From Gammaproteobacteria bacterium (GTDB lineage Bacteria; Pseudomonadota; Gammaproteobacteria; Burkholderiales; Rhodocyclaceae): a stretch of 64,000 nt of DNA. The notes beneath the pieces were generated by a model, which was given only the letters and a program-made list of their open reading frames with translations, had not been told where the DNA came from and did not search any database. The position numbers and the translations under genes are program-made. How positions within the stretch are numbered: the first letter of the stretch is position 1; every line of letters starts with the position of its first letter. The stretch covers positions 62,001 to 126,000 of the forward strand of contig JAHJHI010000047.1 of assembly GCA_018824085.1 (NCBI GenBank), written 5' to 3'. Of the stretch, positions 57,266-64,000 are shown one piece after another.

Positions 57266-59098
57266 TCACGCCTTCATCGTGTCCAGCCGCAGTTTGGCGA
57301 AGCGGCCCGGCGCATCCTCGATCGCCTTCAGCTTGCCCTTGGCGGGGTCGCGCGCCGGCACCATTTCGGCGTCGAGCGCGGTCACCCACTGCTGCCAGTC
57401 GGTCCACCAGGAACCCGTGTGCTGCGTCGTGCCCTCGAACCACTGGTCGACAGTGCCCGGCAGCTTTGCGGCGGGATTCGTCCAGTAGCCATACTTGTTG
57501 GCGGCGGGCGGATTGACGATGCCCGCAATGTGACCGGAACCGCCGAGCACGAAGCGCACCGGGCCGGACACCAGCTGTGCGCCATAGTAGGTCGTCTTCC
57601 ACGGCGCGATGTGATCCTCGATCGTGGAGATGAAATAGGTCGGCTGCTTGATCTTGCGGATGTCGATCGCCTCGCCCAGCACGGTGATGCCGCCCGGCTC
57701 GCGCAGCTTGTTGTGGATGTACATCTGGCGCAGGTAGTAACTGTGCATGCACGCCGGCATGCGGGTGGAGTCCGAATTCCAGTACAGCAGGTCGAACGGG
57801 AACGGCTCGCGCCCCATCAGGTAATTGTTCACCACGAAGGACCAGATCAGGTCGTTCGAGCGCAGCATGTTGAAGGTGCCGGCCATTTCGGTGCCTTCAA
57901 GGTAGCCGCGCGAAAACATCTTCTTCTCCAGCCCTTCGACCGCCTTTTCGTCGATGAACACGCCCAGCTCGCCCGGCTCGGAGAAGTCGATCAGCGTGGT
58001 GAAAAAGGTCGCGCTGGCGATGCGCTGCTGCTTCTTCGCGCTCAGGTAGGCGAGCGTGGTGGCCAGCAGTGTGCCGCCAAGGCAGTAACCGGCCGCGTTG
58101 ATCTCGCTCTCTCCGGTGTGCTTCTCGATCATGTCGAGTGCTGCCAGCGGGCCCTGTTCCACGTAGTCCTCGAACGTGAGCTGGGCGAGTTTCTCGTCCG
58201 GATTCACCCACGAGATGACGAAGACGGTGTGGCCCTGGTCGGTCGCCCACTTGATGTAGCTGTTGGACTCGCGCAGGTCGAGGATGTAGTACTTGTTGAT
58301 CCACGGCGGCACGATGAGCAGCGGCTTCTTGAACTGCTTTTCGGTGCCCGGATTGAACTGAAGCAGCTGCATGACGGCATTTTCCGCAATCACCTTGCCC
58401 GGGGTCGTCGCCACGTTGCGGCCGAGTTCGAAGGCGGTGGTGTCGGTCATGCGCACGCGCAGCTGGCCGTCGCCGTCCTCGATGTCGCGCAGCAGGTTGT
58501 TGAAGCCCTTGAGCAGGTTCTGGCCGTGGCTGCGCACGGTCTCACGCAGCACTTCAGGGTTGGTCAGTGCGAAGTTGCTGGGCGAGAACGCGTTGATCGT
58601 CTGCCGGGTGAAGAAATTCACCTTCTGCAACGTGTGTTCGTCCATGCCTTCGACGTTGCTGACGACGTCATGGATGTGGCGCGCTGAGATCAGGTAGCTC
58701 TGCTTGAAGAAATCGAACAGGAAGTGGCTTTCCCATTCCTCGCCGCGGAAACGGTTGTCGCCCTTGACCGGCGTCACCACCGGCGCGGCATCCACGCCGA
58801 TGAAGCGCAGCATCGACTGCTGCCACAGCGTGTAGTAGTCCCACACCAGCCCCATCTGGGCCTGCGCGAGCTTGTACGGGTTGGACAGCAAGCGCGAGGT
58901 CATGTCCATGAACGCCTGGGCGATGCCCAGTTCGTCAGCCGGCGGAGTGATGCCGCGCTTGAGCTGGCGCTGTACGTGTTCGCCCAGCAGCTTGGAAGCT
59001 CGCTCGGCCACTTCGGCATAGGTCTTCGCGACTTCTTCCGGATTGGGCAATGCGGATGTTTCGGCTTGCTTGGCGTCTTTCGCGACGGGTTTGTTCAT
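57266..59098 (-). CDS. phaC: Class I poly(3-hydroxyalkanoate) synthase
   Basis: 610 residues. The lipase-like box GYCLGGT has the nucleophile C339; the catalytic triad is completed by D495 (TIEDHIAPW) and H523 (GSGHIAGI). The N-terminal 200 residues (PhaC_N domain) include WESHFLFDFFKQSYL. The protein joins (R)-3-hydroxyacyl-CoA units on granules. Only the synthase is here; phaA, phaB and phasins are not in the window. GGGGGAG precedes the ATG. It lies 24 bases after the MBL hydrolase gene. Confidence 0.96.
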   Translation of the reverse strand: MNKPVAKDAKQAETSALPNPEEVAKTYAEVAERASKLLGEHVQRQLKRGITPPADELGIAQAFMDMTSRLLSNPYKLAQAQMGLVWDYYTLWQQSMLRFIGVDAAPVVTPVKGDNRFRGEEWESHFLFDFFKQSYLISARHIHDVVSNVEGMDEHTLQKVNFFTRQTINAFSPSNFALTNPEVLRETVRSHGQNLLKGFNNLLRDIEDGDGQLRVRMTDTTAFELGRNVATTPGKVIAENAVMQLLQFNPGTEKQFKKPLLIVPPWINKYYILDLRESNSYIKWATDQGHTVFVISWVNPDEKLAQLTFEDYVEQGPLAALDMIEKHTGESEINAAGYCLGGTLLATTLAYLSAKKQQRIASATFFTTLIDFSEPGELGVFIDEKAVEGLEKKMFSRGYLEGTEMAGTFNMLRSNDLIWSFVVNNYLMGREPFPFDLLYWNSDSTRMPACMHSYYLRQMYIHNKLREPGGITVLGEAIDIRKIKQPTYFISTIEDHIAPWKTTYYGAQLVSGPVRFVLGGSGHIAGIVNPPAANKYGYWTNPAAKLPGTVDQWFEGTTQHTGSWWTDWQQWVTALDAEMVPARDPAKGKLKAIEDAPGRFAKLRLDTMKA

Positions 59099-59122
59099 GG
59101 CGTCGGCTCCCCCTGTGGTGGT

Positions 59123-60157
59123 TCAAGGCTGGGTAAATCGAATCACGCCATCCTGCGGAGGCAGGCGGCGCAAGCGACCGGTCTGCCACAGATGATTGAG
59201 GTGGGCGATCACCTCTCCCATGGCGAACCGGGTCTGAAAACTGTCGAGCGCCCGGCGAAACAGCACGGGCAGAAGGTCGGCCGCGCTTTTCGCGTCGGCG
59301 CACTGTTCAACGATGAGCGCAAGGCGCTCCGCATGGTGCGACTGCAGCGCGTCTATCCGCGTCTGTACGCCGCGGTAGGGATCGCCGTGCGCCGGCAGCA
59401 CGATGGTATCCGGCGCCAGTTCGCGGAACCGTTCGATCGATGCAAGATACTGGCCGACCGCATCGGCTTCGGGCTCGAACGGCAGCGTCGGCGTGTTCGG
59501 GGAGATCTTTGGCAACAGCATGTCGCCCGCGATGAGCACCGGATCGTTCGGCCGGTGAAAGGACATGTGTTCGGGCGAATGCCCGTGGCCGACGATGGCC
59601 TGCCAGGCATCACCGCCTATGGTCAGCATCTCGCCGGGCAGAATGCGCCGCATCGCGACCGGCACTTCACCGACGGTACGGCGATAGCGGCCGCCTTCGA
59701 AACGCATGGCGTCGGACTGTTCGGGCGGCAATCCGTGCAGCGTGAAGAAATCGGCCATCAACCCCATTTCCGACGCAGGCACCGTGGCGAACCACGCCTG
59801 TGCCATCAGGTATTCACCGAACGACATCCAGATGCGGGCGCCGGTCTGCGCGGACAGCCATTGACCGAGGCCGAAATGATCGGGATGGCAGTGCGTGATC
59901 AGGATGCGCCGCACCGGCCGCCCGGCGAGGTCGCCGGCAAGGGCCAGCAGCCAGTTCGCGCGCGTCGCCTCGTCCGGGAAACCCGCATCGACGAGGGTCC
60001 AGCACGGGCCTTCGTCGTCCTCGTCCTCGATCGCCCAGAGATTCACATGGCCCGGCGCGAAAGCGACCGGCATGCGCAACCAATGCACGCCGCGCGCCAC
60101 TGGCGCGATGCGTCCCGGCAACGGTGCCGGTGCGTGAAGGGTGTCCAGGGAAGACAT
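59123..60157 (-). CDS. MBL-fold metallo-hydrolase
   Basis: 344 residues from ATG 60157 (an ATG at 60181 adds eight residues; neither has a clear ribosome site). The zinc motif HCHPDHFG (HxHxDH), a second His in VGHGHSPEHM, an Asp in LIAGDMLLP and a His in LPAHGDPY supply all metal ligands of a glyoxalase II-like hydrolase. The C-terminal third is helical, as in MBL-linked C-terminal winged-helix proteins. Its role is unknown; it is probably co-transcribed with phaC, which may point to acyl-thioester metabolism. Confidence 0.85.
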   Translation of the reverse strand: MSSLDTLHAPAPLPGRIAPVARGVHWLRMPVAFAPGHVNLWAIEDEDDEGPCWTLVDAGFPDEATRANWLLALAGDLAGRPVRRILITHCHPDHFGLGQWLSAQTGARIWMSFGEYLMAQAWFATVPASEMGLMADFFTLHGLPPEQSDAMRFEGGRYRRTVGEVPVAMRRILPGEMLTIGGDAWQAIVGHGHSPEHMSFHRPNDPVLIAGDMLLPKISPNTPTLPFEPEADAVGQYLASIERFRELAPDTIVLPAHGDPYRGVQTRIDALQSHHAERLALIVEQCADAKSAADLLPVLFRRALDSFQTRFAMGEVIAHLNHLWQTGRLRRLPPQDGVIRFTQP

Positions 60158-60365
60158 TGCGGCAGCGGCATTCCAAGGCATTGAATTGTTTGGATGGTAA
60201 CCCGAAACGCACGGCATTGTGCAGTGCAATATAAAAGGCCCGGCAGACGGCATTGCTACACTTCGGCTGAAGCGCACCCGATCAGACATGAAGGAACATC
60301 CACCGGTTGCGCACATCAGACTGAATCGGAGCGACCCGCGCCGTCATCCATTCCGGAGGAAACAC

Positions 60366-60692
60366 ATGCATCGGTTCATCCTGTTCCTGTCGATCGCACT
60401 GGCCGTCCTGGGCGCCCGCGCCGAGGACGAAGATCCAACGAAGTTCGTCACGTTCAGCGAGGATTTCGCCGGTCGCTGCGTGTCGCGCAATTCGGTACAG
60501 ATCCTGATATCCAACAGCCACCCGACACGAAGCGTCAAGGTCTGGCTCGACCGCTATCACATGGGCGTCGGTACCGGCGACCGCTCGCGGACCGAGATGA
60601 AACCTGCCGCCGAACCGGTGCCGCTGGGGTGCTCGCGCACGCTGGACGGGCCGCAGGAGTGGCGCATCGTGAAGGCGCAATTCCTCGACTGA
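60366..60692 (+). CDS. Small exported protein of unknown function
   Basis: 108 residues with a signal peptide (MHRFILFLSIALAVLGARA, cleavage about 19). The mature part has two cysteines (RCVSRNS and LGCSRTL) that may form a disulfide, and strands FVTFSEDFAG, VQILISNSHP and VKVWLDRYH suggestive of a small beta domain. GGAGGA precedes ATG 60366 by 5 bases, so expression is likely. It is not a named family I recognise. Confidence 0.7.
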   Translation: MHRFILFLSIALAVLGARAEDEDPTKFVTFSEDFAGRCVSRNSVQILISNSHPTRSVKVWLDRYHMGVGTGDRSRTEMKPAAEPVPLGCSRTLDGPQEWRIVKAQFLD

Positions 60693-60756
60693 CACGTGGC
60701 GCGCGCCCCTGTTGCGCCGTGCATACTTCCACCCTCGAAACTTTCCGGACGCAAGA

Positions 60757-61326
60757 ATGCGAGTCTGTGTCTTCTGCGGCTCCCGCACGGGTGAGCGAAC
60801 GGTCCACGCCGACGCAGCCGGTGCGCTGGGCGCGCTGCTGGCATCGCGCGGCCTCGGCCTCGTATATGGCGGCGGCAACATCGGCCTGATGGGCCTCATT
60901 GCGGACGCCGCGCTGGCCGGTGGCGGCGACGTGACCGGCGTGATTCCGCAACACCTGCTGGACCGCGAGGTTGCGCACACCGGACTGACCGCCTTGCACG
61001 TGGTCGACACGATGCATGCGCGCAAGGCGCTGATGGCACAGCTGTCGGACATTTTCATCGCCGCACCCGGCGGCTTTGGCACGCTGGACGAACTGTGCGA
61101 AATTCTCACCTGGGCGCAGCTCGGCCTGCATCGCAAACCGTGCGGCCTGCTCAATGTCTCAGGATATTTTGACCCGCTGCTCGCCATGTTCGATCATGCG
61201 GTACAGGAAGGTTTTCTCAGCCCGCAACACCGCGGTCTGATCATTTCCGACCATGACGCAACCCGCCTGCTCGACCGACTGTCGGCACGCGTGGCAACGG
61301 GAGAGGACTCACTGCATGAAGCCTGA
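60757..61326 (+). CDS. LOG-family nucleotide phosphoribohydrolase
   Basis: 189 residues, Rossmann-like. The start MRVCVFCGSRTGE and the signature PGGFGTLDELCEILTWAQLGLH (split here as PGGFGTLDE then LTWAQ) are diagnostic of the TIGR00730/LOG family, whose members remove ribose 5-phosphate from nucleotides, including cytokinin precursors. The actual substrate in this organism is unknown. A weak -10 (CATACT) lies 30 bases upstream. It overlaps the next gene by 11 bases. Confidence 0.88.
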   Translation: MRVCVFCGSRTGERTVHADAAGALGALLASRGLGLVYGGGNIGLMGLIADAALAGGGDVTGVIPQHLLDREVAHTGLTALHVVDTMHARKALMAQLSDIFIAAPGGFGTLDELCEILTWAQLGLHRKPCGLLNVSGYFDPLLAMFDHAVQEGFLSPQHRGLIISDHDATRLLDRLSARVATGEDSLHEA

Positions 61327-61699
61327 CTGGACCCATACGCTCGCCGCGGGCGCGCTCGTCCTGTTGTCGTCGCAGATCGCGCTTGCGCAAACCGCCTACC
61401 TGCGTCCGGTCGACCTCATCGAAGCGGTTCCGCTACTGACTGACAGCGGCCGCGCAGGCTACAGCCGCTTCCTGCAGGTGAGCCTGCGTCCGCGCGCGTT
61501 CGCGCTGAACATGAATGGGGACTGGGCGTGGAACGCGGGCGTGGAAGCCGTCACCGACGCGCTCGCCGCCTGCGAGGCGCACGGATTGCCGTGCCAGCTC
61601 TACGCGATCGACGAGGAAGTGGTCATGCCGGGCTTCGAACTCGGCGCGCCACTGCGCGCACTGGGCGGATCGCTGGTGTACGTGGGTTCGCCCGAATGA
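61316..61699 (+). CDS. Small exported hypothetical protein
   Basis: 127 residues with a signal peptide (about 1-25, LAAGALVLLSSQIALA). The mature part includes RAGYSRFLQVSLRPRAFALN and ALAACEAHGLPCQLYAIDEEVV with two cysteines. The pattern around GDWAWNAGVEAVTDALAAC recalls periplasmic domains of unknown function found near phosphotransfer or sugar genes, but I cannot assign it. It is embedded in the LOG-liuC run and overlaps both neighbours, so it is probably translated. Confidence 0.68.
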   Translation: MKPDWTHTLAAGALVLLSSQIALAQTAYLRPVDLIEAVPLLTDSGRAGYSRFLQVSLRPRAFALNMNGDWAWNAGVEAVTDALAACEAHGLPCQLYAIDEEVVMPGFELGAPLRALGGSLVYVGSPE

Positions 61700-62490
61700 C
61701 GGCAGCACCGGAGTCGCTGGTGCTGACCGAGGTCGACGGTGGCATCGGCATCATCACGCTGAACCGCCCGCAGTCGCACAACCTGCTCGACGCGTCCATC
61801 GCGCATTCGCTGGTCGGTGCGATCGAGGACATGACGTCGCATCCCGGCGTGCGGGTCATCGTGCTGTCCGCGCTCGGCGACAGCTTCTGCATCGGCGCCG
61901 ATCCGCTCGAGCTCGACCGCGCCGGGCTGGTCGGCGTGGACCCGGCCCTCTCTGCCCGGCTGCTGCGCACCCTCAACGACTGCCCGCGCCCCGTCGTGGC
62001 CCGGGTCCAGGGGCCCGCCTGCGGTCTGGGCGCAGGCGTGCTCGCAGCCTGCGACCTGTCGATCGCAAGCTTCGACGCCCATTTCGCATTTGAAGGCATA
62101 CGCACCGGCCAGGTCCCTGCCGTGATCGCGCCCTATGTCATCGCCGCGATCGGGCCGCAGCGCACGCGTCGCTACTTTCTGACCGGCGAGCGTTTTTCGG
62201 CGTCCGAGGCCTATCGCATCGGGCTGGTATCCGAAATCGTCGCGTCGGACGAACAACTCGACGAGGCAGTCGGCGAAGTCGTCGACACGCTGTTGCTCGG
62301 CGGCCCTCGCGCACAGCAGCAGGTGAAGATGCTGGTACGCGCACTCGGTCGCCCCCGCCCGGACGAAAAGATGCTGGACTACGCGGTCGAGATGGAAAAC
62401 CGCATCGACGCCGGTGCCGAAGCGCAGGAAGGGCTGGATGCGCTGTTTGCACGCCGGCGACCGGGCTGGGTGCCCGGCGGCGCCGCGTGA
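61696..62490 (+). CDS. Enoyl-CoA hydratase, methylglutaconyl-CoA hydratase-like
   Basis: 264 residues, crotonase fold. The oxyanion-hole segments are SFCIGADPLEL (about 63-73) and QGPACGLGAGVLAACDL (about 104-120). The stretch FEGIRTGQVPAVIAPYVIA followed by IGPQRTRRYFLTGERF is like LiuC/AtuE hydratases rather than short-chain FadB-type enzymes. With the following HMG-CoA lyase it would carry out the last steps of leucine (or isoprenoid) breakdown. The earlier liuA, liuB and liuD genes are not in the window. It overlaps both neighbours. Confidence 0.85.
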   Translation: MTAAPESLVLTEVDGGIGIITLNRPQSHNLLDASIAHSLVGAIEDMTSHPGVRVIVLSALGDSFCIGADPLELDRAGLVGVDPALSARLLRTLNDCPRPVVARVQGPACGLGAGVLAACDLSIASFDAHFAFEGIRTGQVPAVIAPYVIAAIGPQRTRRYFLTGERFSASEAYRIGLVSEIVASDEQLDEAVGEVVDTLLLGGPRAQQQVKMLVRALGRPRPDEKMLDYAVEMENRIDAGAEAQEGLDALFARRRPGWVPGGAA

Positions 62491-63416
62491 TGCCTGCCGT
62501 TCCGGCGCAGGTGCGCATCGTCGAAGTGGGGCCGCGCGACGGCTTGCAGAACGAGTCATCGGCCATCAGCGTCGGCCTGCGTATCGAACTGATCGAACGA
62601 CTGGCCGACGCCGGCCTCACGACCATCGAAGCCGGCGCGTTCGTGTCGCCGCGGCGCGTGCCGAACATGGCCGGCAGCGGCGACGTGATGCGGGCACTGC
62701 AGCGCCGTCCCGGCGTCAGCTACCCATGCCTCGTTCCGAACGACACGGGCCTGGATGCCGCGCTGGCCGCCGGCTGCGATGAGATCGCGATATTCGCCGC
62801 AGCGTCCGATACGTTTTCGCAGCGCAATATCTCGTGCGGCATCACCGAGTCGATGAACCGGCTTGGCGCCGTTGCCACGCGCGCGCTGGATGCGGGCCTG
62901 CGGGTACGCGGCTACCTGTCCTGCGTGCTGGGCTGCCCCTACGAAGGCGCGGTCGCCGGTGCAACGGTTGCTGCGCTCGCGCACGAGCTTTCATCCATGG
63001 GCTGCCATGAGGTGAGCCTCGGCGACACCATAGGCGTGGGCACGCCGCATCAGGTTCGCGCGCTCGTGGACGAGGTGGCGCGGCGCGTGCCGGTGGCCCG
63101 GCTGGCCGGCCATTTCCACGACACCATGGGCATGGGTGTCGCCAATGTGTATGCCGCAATGCTGTCCGGTGTCGCGGTGTTCGACACCTCGGTCGCCGGC
63201 CTGGGCGGCTGTCCTTTCGCGCCGGGCGCGAGCGGAAACGTCGCGACCGAAGACGTCGTCTATATGCTGGAAGGCGCCGGCGTACACACCGGCGTGAATC
63301 CCGAACGGCTGACCGGCGTTGCGCGCTGGATCAGCGCCCTGCTCGGCAAACAACCGATGTCACACATCGCACTCGCAGCGCGGTGCGCTGGGCTGCCGGA
63401 AGACGGAACACCATGA
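62490..63416 (+). CDS. mvaB: Hydroxymethylglutaryl-CoA lyase
   Basis: 308 residues, TIM barrel of the HMGL-like family. VGPRDGLQNE near the N-terminus gives the catalytic Arg and metal Asp; the metal His residues lie in HFHDTMGMG and the active-site Cys in GLGGCPFAPGASGN. It cleaves HMG-CoA to acetyl-CoA and acetoacetate, the end of leucine catabolism. ATG 62490 overlaps the hydratase stop (TGATG). The next gene overlaps its stop by ATGA. Confidence 0.95.
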   Translation: MPAVPAQVRIVEVGPRDGLQNESSAISVGLRIELIERLADAGLTTIEAGAFVSPRRVPNMAGSGDVMRALQRRPGVSYPCLVPNDTGLDAALAAGCDEIAIFAAASDTFSQRNISCGITESMNRLGAVATRALDAGLRVRGYLSCVLGCPYEGAVAGATVAALAHELSSMGCHEVSLGDTIGVGTPHQVRALVDEVARRVPVARLAGHFHDTMGMGVANVYAAMLSGVAVFDTSVAGLGGCPFAPGASGNVATEDVVYMLEGAGVHTGVNPERLTGVARWISALLGKQPMSHIALAARCAGLPEDGTP

Positions 63417-63610
63417 TTGCTTCCCCCTGCACCGGCGTGTGCAAGATGAACGCAGCAGGCACGACCTGCATGGGTTGCCTGCGCACGCGCGACGAGATCG
63501 CATGCTGGGGATCCACAAGCGACGATCATCGCCTGCAGATCCTCGCGAACATTCGTCAGCGCGAAGCCGCCGGCGAGCCACGCGTGGCGCCGAAGGCCAT
63601 CGAAAGCTGA
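63413..63610 (+). CDS. DUF1289 small cysteine-motif protein
   Basis: 65 residues. The four-cysteine core CTGVCKMN and CMGCLRTRDEI, then a Trp, is the DUF1289 signature; it probably binds a metal or iron-sulfur centre. Such proteins often follow dehydrogenases or acyl-CoA enzymes, but their function is unknown. It overlaps the HMG-CoA lyase stop by ATGA and ends the operon before a hairpin terminator. Confidence 0.88.
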   Translation: MIASPCTGVCKMNAAGTTCMGCLRTRDEIACWGSTSDDHRLQILANIRQREAAGEPRVAPKAIES

Positions 63611-63615
63611 ACTGC

Positions 63616-63637
63616 AGCCCCTTCCGGGGCTCAGTTT
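63616..63637 (+). terminator. Terminator after the DUF1289 gene
   Basis: AGCCCC-TTCC-GGGGCT forms a 6-bp stem with a stable tetraloop, followed by CAGTTTT. It lies 6 bases after the stop and overlaps the 3' end of the small minus-strand ORF. Confidence 0.65.
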
Positions 63638-63795
63638 TCCTTGCGCCGGCGGGGTTCCTGCCCGACCGGTGCCACGCATTCGCGCGCGGTGCCCTCGGGT
63701 TGTGCCGGCTGGGTCCGCTGAGCCAGTCCCCGCTCGGCCTCTCGCTCGGCACGACGCCGGTTTGCCTGGCTGCGCTGCAGTCTGAGGTATCGCAT
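63631..63795 (-). CDS. Putative small basic protein (54 residues)
   Basis: A short ORF starting MRYLRLQRSQANRRRAEREA and ending with PRRRKEN. It is rich in Arg, Gln and Glu, likely one helix with a basic tail. AAGGAG stands 6 bases before the ATG, a better ribosome site than most genes here have, which is the main support. No family is recognised and homology is untested. Its 3' end lies in the terminator of the convergent DUF1289 gene. Confidence 0.5.
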   Translation of the reverse strand: MRYLRLQRSQANRRRAEREAERGLAQRTQPAQPEGTARECVAPVGQEPRRRKEN

Positions 63796-64000
63796 GGTGA
63801 ACTCCTTGGGACTGAAAAGACGTTACGCTGCGCGGCGCCGGGAGGACGCACCCGGAAACACATTGATTCGTCGCGATCCCGGCACACAGGTTACGGTCGC
63901 CACAATTGAAGTACGCTTGGGCGCAGCGTGAAGGACATCCACGCTGTCGACCCTCCGCTTCAAGCGTAGTTTCCTTCGGGGCAGAGTCAACCATGTTAAA
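63796..64000. other. Unassigned right-hand end of the window
   Basis: 205 bases with no convincing gene. The part nearest 63795 should hold the promoter of the small minus-strand ORF. An ATG at 63993 opens a plus-strand frame but only eight bases remain, so nothing can be said about it. Confidence 0.4.

Noticed and set aside
63260-63994. Long minus-strand frame at the right end
   Set aside because: It runs antisense to the HMG-CoA lyase and DUF1289 genes and shows no family; the short ORF at 63631-63795 in another frame has the better ribosome site.

Overview
The window looks like chromosomal DNA from a GC-rich betaproteobacterium, probably of the Rhodocyclales (Methyloversatilis/Thauera/Azoarcus-like). 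This rests on very high GC in third codon positions, a TorF porin-glnK-amtB operon, a class I PHA synthase, a thiD-thiE-hemL / rubredoxin / pilGHIJ-chpA neighbourhood, PqiABC, and leucine-catabolism genes. The genus is an inference; no rRNA or other marker is present. Genes are dense, often joined by ATGA or GTGA overlaps. I see no tRNA, rRNA, CRISPR array, insertion sequence or prophage.

Layout. 1-870: 3' part of a LysR regulator. 998-5082: a TerB-like protein, then a pqiA-pqiA-pqiB-pqiC envelope lipid-transport operon. 5166-8228: a B12-binding-type radical SAM enzyme, a VOC protein and an unknown protein. 8218-8649: an exported DsrE-like protein on the minus strand. 8878-15533: a signalling block with a REC-REC-PAS protein, a REC-GGDEF diguanylate cyclase and a 1484-residue CHASE/PAS hybrid kinase ending in REC and Hpt. 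15524-19703: ferredoxin-NADP reductase, an SDR, a frameshifted SulP transporter and a tandem universal stress protein. 19704-25529 (minus): a YbbP/YbbA-like ABC exporter, a CSS-motif EAL phosphodiesterase and an asparaginase. 25635-31290: DbpA helicase, RssA-like patatin, YgjP-like metalloprotease, ribbon-helix-helix protein, DJ-1/PfpI protein, two YceI proteins and UbiK.

31658-34232 is a nitrogen-control operon (torF-glnK-amtB) preceded by a near-consensus sigma-54 promoter and an NtrC-like site. 34511-39117: a coiled-coil exported protein, a sodium:solute symporter, a stand-alone CheC-type phosphatase and UbiB. 39328-43131: argS, a SPOR protein, dsbA and an SDR. 43295-44489: two small lipoproteins with less GC-biased codon use than their neighbours. 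44556-47334 (minus): thiD-thiE-hemL, with an acidic low-complexity insert in ThiD. 47438-57204: rubredoxin and the complete Pil-Chp twitching/surface-sensing pathway, ending in a 1997-residue ChpA. 57266-60157 (minus): an MBL hydrolase and phaC. 60366-63610: a small secreted protein, a LOG-family hydrolase, a small exported protein, a LiuC-like hydratase, HMG-CoA lyase and a DUF1289 protein, followed by a short unrecognised minus-strand ORF.

The genes mainly serve signal transduction (c-di-GMP, a multistep phosphorelay, Pil-Chp), envelope maintenance (Pqi, ABC, YceI, DsbA, SPOR), nitrogen supply and cofactor synthesis. I found no clearly new multi-gene system. The best leads are local: an 11-bp perfect inverted repeat at the ribosome site of the ribbon-helix-helix gene, the split SulP gene, the noncanonical radical SAM cysteine motif, the ThiD acidic insert, a palindrome over a TATAAT box, and an apparently leaderless dbpA.
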